Source of the DNA: Pseudodesulfovibrio sp. zrk46 | GTDB taxonomy: Bacteria > Desulfobacterota > Desulfovibrionia > Desulfovibrionales > Desulfovibrionaceae | Assembly: GCF_012516435.1 (NCBI RefSeq) | Contig: NZ_CP051216.1 | Coordinates: 2,436,001 to 2,500,000 of the forward strand | Reading direction: 5' to 3' | DNA: 64,000 nt | In this document: piece after piece, positions 53,630 through 61,194 of the stretch | Numbering within the stretch: position 1 is the first letter of the stretch | Layout of the letters: the number at the start of each line of letters is the position of its first letter | Translations under genes and position numbers: made by a program | The notes under the pieces: generated by a model | The model's input: only the letters and a program-made list of their open reading frames with translations | The model's database searches: none | What the model was told of the DNA's origin: nothing

Positions 53630-54610
53630 GTGAATGCAAAACAAATCAAATCGTCCCTCAGGACCCTCGTTTCTTTGCAACAACCCGTATTCATCTGGGG
53701 CGCGCCGGGAGTGGGAAAGAGCCAGGTGGTGGCGCAAGTGGCTGACGAAATGGGGCTCCAACTAACGGACATTCGTGCCGTGCTGCTGGACCCGGTGGAT
53801 CTCCGAGGCCTGCCGTCCGTGAAAGAGGACGTGGCCCACTGGTGCCCGCCATCATTTCTCCCCTCGGATGGGGAGGGCGTCCTGTTCCTTGATGAACTCA
53901 ACGCCGCACCGCCCTTGGTGCAAGCCGCCTGCTACCAATTGGTGCTGGACCGCCGGGTGGGAGAGTATGTCCTTCCTGACGGGTGGACCGTGGTGGCTGC
54001 CGGTAACCGGGAAACGGATCGCGCCGTGACCCACCGCATGCCGTCTGCATTGGCCAATCGTTTCGTACATCTTGATTTTTCCGTCGAAGTCGACACATGG
54101 CTGGAGTGGGCTGAAGACGCCGGACTCTGCGAGGAAGTGCTCGCGTTCATCCGGTTCCGCCCCAAGCTGTTGCATGACTTTGACCCCAAAAAGAATGAGA
54201 AGGCGTTCCCTTCGCCAAGATCATGGGAGTTCGCCGCTCGTATACTGGCCTCGACCCCGGACCCGGAAGTAGAACTGAGTCTGTTAAAGGGGACGGTCGG
54301 TCCTGGCGTGGCGGCGGAGTTTGCCGGGTTCTCTCGGATGTTCAGGCAATTGCCCGATCCAGATGCTGTCATCAACCAACCTTCTACTGCATCAATACCC
54401 GAGGAACCCGCGACCTTGTACGCGTTGTGCGAGGCCCTGGCGAAAAGAGCCGGGGAGGAAACGGCGGAGAATATAGTCACGTACGCATCGAGACTACCCT
54501 CTGAGTTTGGCGTCCTCTTAGTACGAGATGCCGTGAAAAACCATCGAGGCGTCGTCGAAACCCCGGCCTTTTCGCATTGGACCGCCGCCAACGCGGACGT
54601 GCTCCTGTAG
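53630..54610 (+). CDS. MoxR-like AAA+ ATPase
   Basis: 326 residues from GTG 53630 (GGGGG upstream). AAA+ motifs: Walker A GAPGVGKSQ (24-32), Walker B GVLFLDELNAAPP (about 82-94), sensor 1 VVAAGNRETD and arginine-finger region HRMPSALANRFVHLDF. MoxR ATPases act with VWA proteins as chaperones or metal-insertion factors, and the next gene encodes a VWA/DUF2201 protein. It lies 10 bases behind siaC in the same transcript, linking the pair to the Sia switch. Confidence 0.88.
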   Translation: MNAKQIKSSLRTLVSLQQPVFIWGAPGVGKSQVVAQVADEMGLQLTDIRAVLLDPVDLRGLPSVKEDVAHWCPPSFLPSDGEGVLFLDELNAAPPLVQAACYQLVLDRRVGEYVLPDGWTVVAAGNRETDRAVTHRMPSALANRFVHLDFSVEVDTWLEWAEDAGLCEEVLAFIRFRPKLLHDFDPKKNEKAFPSPRSWEFAARILASTPDPEVELSLLKGTVGPGVAAEFAGFSRMFRQLPDPDAVINQPSTASIPEEPATLYALCEALAKRAGEETAENIVTYASRLPSEFGVLLVRDAVKNHRGVVETPAFSHWTAANADVLL

Positions 54611-54616
54611 GTGCTT

Positions 54617-55924
54617 ATGGACGCGGCCCGAAAGAAACTGATCAAGGCACGGACCCGCCTGCTTTTGGAGCATCCGTTCTTCGGCTCTCTTTCCTTGAGG
54701 ATGGAGCCGAAGGAGGATCCCCATTGTGCCACTGCTTGGACCGATGGCCGGACGCTCGCCTACAACCCCACCTATGTCGCCGGATTGCGGGACGAACAGG
54801 TGCAGGGATTGATGGCTCATACGGTCATGCACCCGGCCTGTCAGCATCACATCCGCCGCAAGGGGCGTGACCACAAGCTGTGGAACATGGCCTGCGACCA
54901 CGCCATCAACTGGATTCTGCTGGATGCGGGTATCGAGCTGCCGCCCAAGTATCTCGACGATCCCGCCTTTCACGGCCTGACCGCTGACGAGATTTATGCC
55001 GAACTTCACTCCCGTCACGGAGAGGAAATGAAACCTTCGCTTTCTGATGGCGAAGGTGACTCCGACGGCGAAGTCGACTGGGACGGAGCTGAAGGAAAGG
55101 CGGGCGAAGGGAATGACCTTGGCGACGGTTCGCAAACCGGAGCAGGGGAGACTGGCGGCGATGGTCAGGTCGAGGACGGCAGCGCAGGGGATGATCCCGG
55201 CGATGTCGGCAGCGAACAGAGCGGCGACCCCGGCGGCAGCGGTGAGGTGCGTGACGGTGATCAACAGACCGAAGGCGGGGCCTCGGATGAATCCGGTACT
55301 GACGAGATGTGGGAGCTGGCGCTGGCGCAGGCCGCGCAGAATGCCCGAGAGATCGGTGACCTGCCCGGTAATCTGGAGCGGCTCATTGGCGAGGTGCTTA
55401 ACCCGAAGCTGGACTGGCAGGAGTTGCTTTCGCGCTACATCAGTGACCGTGCTCGTGACGACTATAGTTGGTCCCCGCCCAACAAGCGATTTTTAACCAT
55501 GGACGTGATCCTCCCGTCCTTGTCACACCAGAAACTGCCGGAGTTAGTGTTGGCCATCGACACCTCCGGCAGTGTGACAGAGCCTGAGATGAACCAGTTT
55601 GCAGCCGAGGTCTCCGGTATTTTGGAAGCCTTCGATACCACCATCCATGTGGTGTACTGCGACAGCGAAGTCAAAGGTGCGGATACGTTCGGGCGGTGCG
55701 ATCTGCCGCTGGAACTGTCTCCAGAGGGCGGGGGCGGCACCGATTTTCGCCCTGTGTTCTCATGGGTGGAGCAGGAAGGCGTGGACCCGGCTTGTCTGGT
55801 CTATCTTTCCGATCTGGAATGCCTGAATTATCCCGAGCAGGAACCGGAATACCCGGTGCTCTGGGCGCAGGTTGGGCAGGGCGGCAAAGTGCCGCCATTC
55901 GGTGACATCATGGAAATCCGATAA
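54617..55924 (+). CDS. VWA-like/DUF2201 protein, partner of the MoxR-type ATPase
   Basis: 435 residues from ATG 54617 (AGGTG before; GTG 54611 also possible). N-terminal part is DUF2201-like (FGSLSLRMEPKED..., residues about 20-130) with HTVMHPACQHHIRR where related proteins carry an HExxH zinc site, so the catalytic Glu is missing; WNMACDHAINWILLDAGI follows. A long Gly/Asp/Glu low-complexity linker (about 140-240) leads to a VWA-type domain with LVLAIDTSGSVTEPEMNQF (MIDAS DxSxS) and LVYLSDLECL. Probable client or adaptor of the ATPase. Confidence 0.83.
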   Translation: MDAARKKLIKARTRLLLEHPFFGSLSLRMEPKEDPHCATAWTDGRTLAYNPTYVAGLRDEQVQGLMAHTVMHPACQHHIRRKGRDHKLWNMACDHAINWILLDAGIELPPKYLDDPAFHGLTADEIYAELHSRHGEEMKPSLSDGEGDSDGEVDWDGAEGKAGEGNDLGDGSQTGAGETGGDGQVEDGSAGDDPGDVGSEQSGDPGGSGEVRDGDQQTEGGASDESGTDEMWELALAQAAQNAREIGDLPGNLERLIGEVLNPKLDWQELLSRYISDRARDDYSWSPPNKRFLTMDVILPSLSHQKLPELVLAIDTSGSVTEPEMNQFAAEVSGILEAFDTTIHVVYCDSEVKGADTFGRCDLPLELSPEGGGGTDFRPVFSWVEQEGVDPACLVYLSDLECLNYPEQEPEYPVLWAQVGQGGKVPPFGDIMEIR

Positions 55925-55934
55925 GGAGGCAATC

Positions 55935-56396
55935 ATGAAAATACATTGGGAAGTACTCAAGAAACGAGGCAACCATCGCCCGGTGCTTACGTATGAAATC
56001 GAGCTCGAGCAGTTTGAGGTGGATCTGGCAGTGCCACAGGTTGTCATCGACACAGCCATCGCCAAGCCGCCGTCCTCCTGGCGCTCCTATTGCTATCCCG
56101 GCGAAGATGAACGGGGTGGTGCTCCAATGGATTGGTACCGCTTGATGACGCCGTCACACAAGAAACGAAAGGTTGAGGACAAGCTGATCCTCTCCTGGCG
56201 CGAACCGTCCAATGAGTTCGTAGATGTGAAGGCTGCCTTTGAACGGCTTCGGACTCATTTCGAGTTGACCTTGAAAGGTGCGCACGACAGCGCTCCACTT
56301 GAGTTGGTGGAGCATCTGGAGCTGACTAAAGACACCAAGGAACACATCGTTTGCGGTGTGGCCTCGGCACGTTTTTTATCCGCGGTCGGGTTTTGA
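55935..56396 (+). CDS. Unknown protein ending the Sia/MoxR operon
   Basis: 153 residues from ATG 55935 (AAGGAGG upstream), 10 bases after the VWA gene stop. No recognised domain, signal peptide or membrane segment. The sequence is soluble and mixed (LTYEIELEQFEVDLAVPQVVIDTAIAKPPS, ERLRTHFELTLKGAHDS). It shares the operon but nothing says what it does. Confidence 0.7.
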   Translation: MKIHWEVLKKRGNHRPVLTYEIELEQFEVDLAVPQVVIDTAIAKPPSSWRSYCYPGEDERGGAPMDWYRLMTPSHKKRKVEDKLILSWREPSNEFVDVKAAFERLRTHFELTLKGAHDSAPLELVEHLELTKDTKEHIVCGVASARFLSAVGF

Positions 56397-56405
56397 TTAC
56401 AAATT

Positions 56406-56424
56406 GAAAATGAGAGTGAGTTTC
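56406..56424. promoter_or_regulatory. Fur box candidate upstream of fur
   Basis: GAAAATGAGAGTGAGTTTC agrees with the 19-base consensus GATAATGATAATCATTATC at 13 positions. It ends 10 bases before the fur start codon, which suggests autoregulation. Confidence 0.45.
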
Positions 56425-56434
56425 GTTACCTGTT

Positions 56435-56866
56435 ATGAACAAGTCTGCACAATCCGTATTCATTGAGTATATGCGGGACAATGGTTTTGCCATGACCCCG
56501 CAACGTAAGGTCATCGTTGAAACCTTTTTGGAAACCGAGGGGCATTTTACGGCTGAAAGCCTCTGTGAATTGGTGAAGAATAAAGTGCCTGATGTGGGAC
56601 AGGCCACGATCTATCGTACCTTGAAGCTCCTGGTGGAGTCGGGATTGGCGGACACCATCGACGGTCTTGATGGGACTGCGCTGTATGAGCACGACTATGG
56701 ACATTCCCACCACGATCATCTGATTTGCGTACGGTGCAACAAGAAGATCGAGGTGTTTGACGAGGCCATTGAGAAGCGTCAGGAAGAAGTGGCGGAGGAG
56801 TATGATTTCAAGCTCACTCGACATCGCATGTATCTCTATGGTGTTTGCTCGGATTGCGCTGAATAA
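56435..56866 (+). CDS. fur: Ferric uptake regulator, Fur
   Basis: 143 residues, the usual length. Winged helix with recognition helix ATIYRTLKLLVESG (57-70 region); metal site 1 residues in GHSHHDHLICVRC (about 88-100); two CxxC pairs, CVRC and CSDC near the C-terminus, for structural zinc. It represses iron uptake genes when bound to ferrous iron. The feo operon lies about 1 kb downstream with a matching Fur box. Confidence 0.93.
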   Translation: MNKSAQSVFIEYMRDNGFAMTPQRKVIVETFLETEGHFTAESLCELVKNKVPDVGQATIYRTLKLLVESGLADTIDGLDGTALYEHDYGHSHHDHLICVRCNKKIEVFDEAIEKRQEEVAEEYDFKLTRHRMYLYGVCSDCAE

Positions 56867-56889
56867 ATCTGGATTCAAGTATCATATAC

Positions 56890-56927
56890 AGGAACGCCCC
56901 GGTAGTGATCTCTGCCGGGGCGTTCCT
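56890..56927. terminator. Hairpin between fur and the convergent small gene
   Basis: AGGAACGCCCCGG (56890-56902) pairs perfectly with CCGGGGCGTTCCT (56915-56927), 13 pairs. The T run is short on both strands, but the stem is strong and the site lies between convergent genes. Confidence 0.7.
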
Positions 56928-56934
56928 GTTTGCG

Positions 56935-57096
56935 TTAGCGTTCCGTGTCGCGATTTCTGTTCCTTTCCGTATCCACCGGAGGAGTACGGGTCTCTTCTCT
57001 GGTATCGTCCTCATAATTCGGGAACATGGATTTCAGGCCGCGTTTCAGAAAATCCTTGGGCTTGTGTTTGCTGTTGATGCCTCGTCTGAATGTCAT
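56935..57096 (-). CDS. 53-residue basic protein downstream of the second Fur-family gene
   Basis: From ATG 57096 with AAGGAGC as ribosome-binding site, 14 bases after the previous stop. The sequence begins MTFRRGINSKHKPKDFLKRGLKSMF and ends in an Arg/Glu/Asn/Thr-rich tail (TPPVDTERNRNRDTER); highly charged and basic, no Cys. Coupling to the Fur-family gene suggests a regulatory partner or an iron-responsive peptide, but no function is known. Confidence 0.55.
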   Translation of the reverse strand: MTFRRGINSKHKPKDFLKRGLKSMFPNYEDDTREETRTPPVDTERNRNRDTER

Positions 57097-57110
57097 GTTT
57101 TGCTCCTTGG

Positions 57111-57572
57111 TTAGTTGTCTCGTTGAAAATTGGTTGGTGCCGAACAGATATTGCCGCTGCATTCGCAGCACAGACCGTAGATGATGTTCTGGTATCGAAA
57201 GAGAGTGAATCCCTGCTGTCGTGCGGTCTCATGTTGGAGGCACTCGAAGTAGGGGTTTTTGATGGGGGTGGACTTTCCGCAGCGCTCACAGATCATCTGG
57301 CAGGACTGATCACCCATGGGTTCGTAGTAGGTTACGCCGTCATTCTGGTGGATGCAGCGTGCGATCCCTGCGTTGTGCAAATGTTTTACGGTTCGATACA
57401 CCGTTGACCGGCTGATGGTTTCGTCCACGCCCTGAACGTTGCCCAGCAGTTCTTCCGGGCTCATCTTGTCTTCTTCGCTCATGAAAACCTTGAATATCAA
57501 CAGTCGTTGCTGTGTCAGCTTGAGGTTGTTGAGCGTCAGGTATTGTTTGAACGATTTGAGTGATTCCTGCAT
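57111..57572 (-). CDS. Fur-family regulator lacking the usual metal-site histidines
   Basis: 153 residues from ATG 57572; an upstream TTG (57656) would add 28. Winged helix as in Fur (SRSTVYRTVKHLHNAGI, about 52-69). The dimerisation domain keeps two structural CxxC pairs (CERC, CCEC), but the HxHHDH stretch of Fur is replaced by MGDQSCQMIC. Iron binding at the regulatory site is therefore doubtful; peroxide, zinc, or metal-independent control are possible. Divergent from feoA; transcribed with the 53-residue gene. Confidence 0.85.
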   Translation of the reverse strand: MQESLKSFKQYLTLNNLKLTQQRLLIFKVFMSEEDKMSPEELLGNVQGVDETISRSTVYRTVKHLHNAGIARCIHQNDGVTYYEPMGDQSCQMICERCGKSTPIKNPYFECLQHETARQQGFTLFRYQNIIYGLCCECSGNICSAPTNFQRDN

Positions 57573-57729
57573 TTTTCGATCTTTTTTGCGTCGGTTTATG
57601 GCTTGAATTGTTTGAAGTTGACTTTCGTTCTCAATTAAGGGGGCTGATTGTGTCAATTAGAGTGTGTTCTTGAGATTCATGTTCAATTCCGTGTTTTCGT
57701 TGACCATGTGACCCTCAAGGCATATCACT

Positions 57730-57748
57730 GATATCGAAATTCATTATC
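57730..57748. promoter_or_regulatory. feo: Fur box upstream of feoA
   Basis: GATATCGAAATTCATTATC matches the 19-base Fur consensus at 15 positions. It lies 35 bases before the first feoA start, within the probable promoter, so iron repression is strongly suggested. Confidence 0.7.
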
Positions 57749-57783
57749 AATTGCAACTGGAAGTTGCAGAAAAGGAATTTGAA

Positions 57784-58008
57784 ATGACATCGCAGAAAAC
57801 ACTCAAAACAGTCGAGACCGGAGACAGCGTCCTTGTCCTTGCCGTTGATGCCGGAACCAAGGCGCGTACGCGTCTCGAGTCTCTTGGAATCATTCCCGGT
57901 GTCGAGGTTGACGTGCTCAGCAACACCAACGGCCCCATGCTTGTCTCCATTGGTGAGAGCAGGGTGATGGTTGAACGGGGAATCGCTGAGAAAGTGATCG
58001 TGGCCTGA
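57784..58008 (+). CDS. feoA: FeoA, first copy
   Basis: 74 residues from ATG 57784 (AAGGA upstream; the frame before it includes the Fur-box region). SH3-like FeoA fold: VLVLAVDAGTKARTRLESLGIIPGVEVDVLSN, then MLVSIGESRVMVERGIAEKVIV. It probably acts with FeoB in ferrous iron import. A second FeoA-like gene follows. Confidence 0.88.
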   Translation: MTSQKTLKTVETGDSVLVLAVDAGTKARTRLESLGIIPGVEVDVLSNTNGPMLVSIGESRVMVERGIAEKVIVA

Positions 58009-58045
58009 GTGGTTGCATCTCATCTGTATAACTGAGGGGGAACCC

Positions 58046-58267
58046 ATGAGATTAGACGAATTAAAACCAGGAACCGCCTGCGTCATGTCGGATATCACTG
58101 CCGATGGCGCGCTTGGACAGCGGTTGATGGATCTCGGATTTTATCCCGGGGCCGAAATCGAGATCGTGCGTAATGCGCCGCTCGTGGACCCGGTGGAAGT
58201 GCATCTTGATGGATACCATGTCTCTATCCGTCATACTGAGGCAAGGCACATTGAGGTGGAATTCTAA
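58046..58267 (+). CDS. feoA: FeoA, second copy
   Basis: 73 residues from ATG 58046 (GAGGGGG upstream). Another SH3-like FeoA: GTACVMSDITADGALGQRLMDLGFYPGAEIEIVRNAPLVDPVEVHLDGYHVSIRHTEA. It is distinct in sequence from copy 1, especially in the DPVEVHLDGYHVSIR loop. Its TAA overlaps the FeoB ATG by one base. Confidence 0.88.
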   Translation: MRLDELKPGTACVMSDITADGALGQRLMDLGFYPGAEIEIVRNAPLVDPVEVHLDGYHVSIRHTEARHIEVEF

Positions 58268-60771
58268 TGGGTGCCAAAAATCTGCTGGTTGCCCTTGCCG
58301 GGCAGCCCAACTGCGGCAAATCGACTGTCTTCAATCTGCTGACCGGTGCGCGGCAGCATGTCGCCAACTACCCGGGCGTCACGGTTGAAAAGAAGACCGG
58401 TGCGTTCAATATCGACGACACCCGCGTTGAACTGGTCGATTTGCCCGGTACCTACAGCCTTACCTCGTACTCTCTTGAGGAGAGGGTGGCGCGTGATTTT
58501 CTGTTGGGTGACAACCCGTCGGTCGTCGTCGACGTTGCCGACGGTTCCAACCTCAAACGCAACCTCTACCTGACCCTCCAGCTCATGGAAATGGAAGTCC
58601 CTACCATCCTTAATCTGAACATGATGGATGTGGTGGAACGTCGCGGTCAGAAGATCGACATTGATAAGCTTGAGGAAGTCCTCGGCATCCCGGTTGTGCC
58701 TACAAAGGCCAAAAAAGGGGAGGGCAAGGAAGCACTCAAAGAGGCTGTGAAGCGCCTTGCCAACAGATGGCCGGGTGACAGCTTCAAGATCGACTACGGC
58801 AAGATGGAACCGTTCATCGCCGAGTTGGAGGACCTCCTCAGACAGGATCCCGTCCTCACCGTGCAGTATCCGGTTCGCTGGTTTGCCATCAAGCTGCTGG
58901 AAAACGACATTGAAGCGGCAGAGTTGCTTCGGCGCACCCATCCTGATGCGGAGAAGGTGCTTGCCCTGAATGCATCTTGCCGAGAGCGTTTTCAGCAGGA
59001 TGCTGGCAATGCAGTGGAACGGCATATTGCTTTCACGAGACATGGGCTGTGCGCCAAGATTGCGCGTCAGACTGTGACTCTGCCGGAAACCAGGAAACGC
59101 TCTCTGTCAGATCGTGCTGACAAGTATGTCTGCAACCGTTTCCTTGGTCCTGTCATCCTCATCGCAATCCTCATGGTGCTGTATCAGGTGGCCATCGTCT
59201 TTGGAAACTGGCTGGCGTTGCAGGCGTGGCCCATTTGGGGGGCAATAGAGAACTTTGCGGCTGAGGTGCTGCCTGCCGCAGGATTCGTGGACGATCCGCT
59301 TTTGAGGGCCCTTGGTCTGTGGGTGGTCAAATCCACCACGGCGATTCTCAACTACCTGCCCATCTTCTTCCTGCTGTTCAGCCTCATCGCCATCCTAGAG
59401 GACAGCGGCTACATGCCACGCATGGCCTTTATTCTGGACCGGCTCTTCCGTCGCTTCGGGCTGCATGGCCAGTCCACGCTGCCCATGATTCTTGGTGGTG
59501 TATACGTGGGCGGTTGCGCCATCCCCGGCGTCATGGCCACCAAAGCGATTCCCGATGAACGGGCCCGTCTGGCTACTATAATGATCGTTCCGATGATGAA
59601 CTGCCTGGCCAAGGTGCCGCTCTATCTGATTCTCATTGGCGCGTACTTTGCCGATGTGGGCGGATTTGCCATGTTTTTCATCGCCACTGTGACACTGTTC
59701 ATGGCTTTGCCTGTGGCCAAGCTGCTATCGCTGACCGTACTCAAGAAGCAGCCGAGCGCTCCCTTCATCATGGAGATGCCGCCGTACCACATCCCCACCA
59801 TGGGCGGCACTGTTCGTCGTGCTGGAGAGCGTATCTGGCTTTTCCTGAAGAAGATCGTGACCGTGGTCGCAGCCGTTGCCGTGGTCGTGTTCGTGCTCAT
59901 CAATTACCCCGGTCTTCCGGAGAGTCGTCAGGCACATTACGCCGAGATGCAGAGTGCTGCGGTCAAGAGCTTCATGAAGGATGTGAACAAGTCCGGCTAC
60001 AAGGGGGAGATCTCCCAAGGCGATGTCCTCCCGATGATTTTGTTTGGCGAGTCTCTGAAACGAGCCAAGCAGGGCGTGACGGACAAGGAGAAATCCGCGG
60101 CCATCAACGCGAAGTTCGAGGCCGATAACCCGACCTACTATGCGGTGGTCAAACGTGTGGGCAAGGACGGCAAGAAGCTGAACAGGTCCCTCAAAAAGGT
60201 CATCAAGGTGCGTAAGCAGGTCAGACGCGAAGCCCGCGCCGAGCGTTTCGAGACCAGCTTCCTCGGCACCATGGGGCGCGCCCTCGAACCTGTGACCCAG
60301 TGGGCCGGTTTCAACTGGCGCATCAACATCGCGCTCTTGTCCGCCTTTGCCGCCAAGGAGAACTCCGCGGCCACTCTGGGCTCCATCTACGGTATCGATG
60401 GCGAACAGACCGTGCAGGATTCCATGAAGGCAGGGGAGACCGGTTTCACCTCGCTGCACGCCCTTGCGCTGATGCTCTTCATGGCGCTGTATCCGCCGTG
60501 CGTCCCGACATCCATCATGGTCCGCCATCAGTCCAACTCCACCAAGTGGATGTTGTTCTCCATCGGCTACCAGACGTTACTGGGCCTGTTTGTGGCCAGT
60601 CTGGTCTTTACCGGGGGGACTGTGCTCGGTCTGACAGGCTTCCAGACCATGTGGGCCTTCTACGGCCTGTGCGTGGCCGCGACCCTGATCATGGCCATGA
60701 TCCCTACACCAGAGGAAAAAGAAGAGACTACTGTCGCAACCAACATAACTTGCAAAGAAAATTGCTCTTAA
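58267..60771 (+). CDS. feoB: Ferrous iron transporter FeoB
   Basis: 834 residues. N-terminal GTPase: G1 GQPNCGKST (12-20), G3 DLPGTYS (58-64), G4 NMMD (118-121 region), then a GDI-like helical region and about 12 membrane segments in two Gate motifs (YMPRMAFILDRLFRRFGLHGQSTLPMI; NWRINIALLSAFAAKEN). C-terminal LGLTGFQTMWAFYGL. The cytoplasmic insert (about 555-660) is longer and basic. It imports ferrous iron, the main soluble form under anoxia. It follows two feoA genes. Confidence 0.95.
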   Translation: MGAKNLLVALAGQPNCGKSTVFNLLTGARQHVANYPGVTVEKKTGAFNIDDTRVELVDLPGTYSLTSYSLEERVARDFLLGDNPSVVVDVADGSNLKRNLYLTLQLMEMEVPTILNLNMMDVVERRGQKIDIDKLEEVLGIPVVPTKAKKGEGKEALKEAVKRLANRWPGDSFKIDYGKMEPFIAELEDLLRQDPVLTVQYPVRWFAIKLLENDIEAAELLRRTHPDAEKVLALNASCRERFQQDAGNAVERHIAFTRHGLCAKIARQTVTLPETRKRSLSDRADKYVCNRFLGPVILIAILMVLYQVAIVFGNWLALQAWPIWGAIENFAAEVLPAAGFVDDPLLRALGLWVVKSTTAILNYLPIFFLLFSLIAILEDSGYMPRMAFILDRLFRRFGLHGQSTLPMILGGVYVGGCAIPGVMATKAIPDERARLATIMIVPMMNCLAKVPLYLILIGAYFADVGGFAMFFIATVTLFMALPVAKLLSLTVLKKQPSAPFIMEMPPYHIPTMGGTVRRAGERIWLFLKKIVTVVAAVAVVVFVLINYPGLPESRQAHYAEMQSAAVKSFMKDVNKSGYKGEISQGDVLPMILFGESLKRAKQGVTDKEKSAAINAKFEADNPTYYAVVKRVGKDGKKLNRSLKKVIKVRKQVRREARAERFETSFLGTMGRALEPVTQWAGFNWRINIALLSAFAAKENSAATLGSIYGIDGEQTVQDSMKAGETGFTSLHALALMLFMALYPPCVPTSIMVRHQSNSTKWMLFSIGYQTLLGLFVASLVFTGGTVLGLTGFQTMWAFYGLCVAATLIMAMIPTPEEKEETTVATNITCKENCS

Positions 60772-60784
60772 GGAGGAGCGTATA

Positions 60785-61102
60785 ATGAAAAAACTGATGA
60801 TCGTACTCACCCTGGCCGCCATGCTGGCTTTTGCCGGACAGGCTTTTGCCCACAGCCCGCTGATGAGCTGCTTTGACAATGGCGATAACACCGTCACCTG
60901 CGAAGGCGGGTTCTCTGATGGTTCTTCCGCTTCCGGCGTGAAGGTGCACATCAATGACGGTAACGGCAAAACCATTATCGAAACCAAGATGAATGAGGAC
61001 AGCGAGTACACCTTTGACAAGCCCGCTGGTTCCTACATGGTCATCTTTGATGCAGGTGAAGGCCATACCGTTGAAGTCAACGGTGCTGACATCGTGGAAT
61101 AA
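60785..61102 (+). CDS. Small exported protein of the feo operon
   Basis: 105 residues with a signal peptide (MKKLMIVLTLAAMLAFAGQAFAH), starting 13 bases after feoB (AAGGAGG upstream). The mature part has a short beta-rich fold with SCFDNGDNTVTCEGGFSDGSSASG, a Cys pair, KVHINDGNGKTIIETK, and a C-terminal GHTVEVNGADIVE. This resembles carboxypeptidase-regulatory/DUF4198-like beta-sandwich domains. It may bind or shuttle metal in the periplasm. Confidence 0.75.
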   Translation: MKKLMIVLTLAAMLAFAGQAFAHSPLMSCFDNGDNTVTCEGGFSDGSSASGVKVHINDGNGKTIIETKMNEDSEYTFDKPAGSYMVIFDAGEGHTVEVNGADIVE

Positions 61103-61111
61103 GGAAATCCG

Positions 61112-61144
61112 GCGCAGGGGAGCGGTCGTTGTCCTGCGCTTTTT
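61112..61144 (+). terminator. Terminator after the small exported protein
   Basis: GCGCAGG (61112-61118) pairs with CCTGCGC (61133-61139), followed by TTTTT (61140-61144). It partly isolates the DUF4198 gene from the feo transcript. Confidence 0.7.
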
Positions 61145-61194
61145 ACGACTGGAATACTGAGAACAATATTCAATTTCAATCTGAGGAGTATTTG

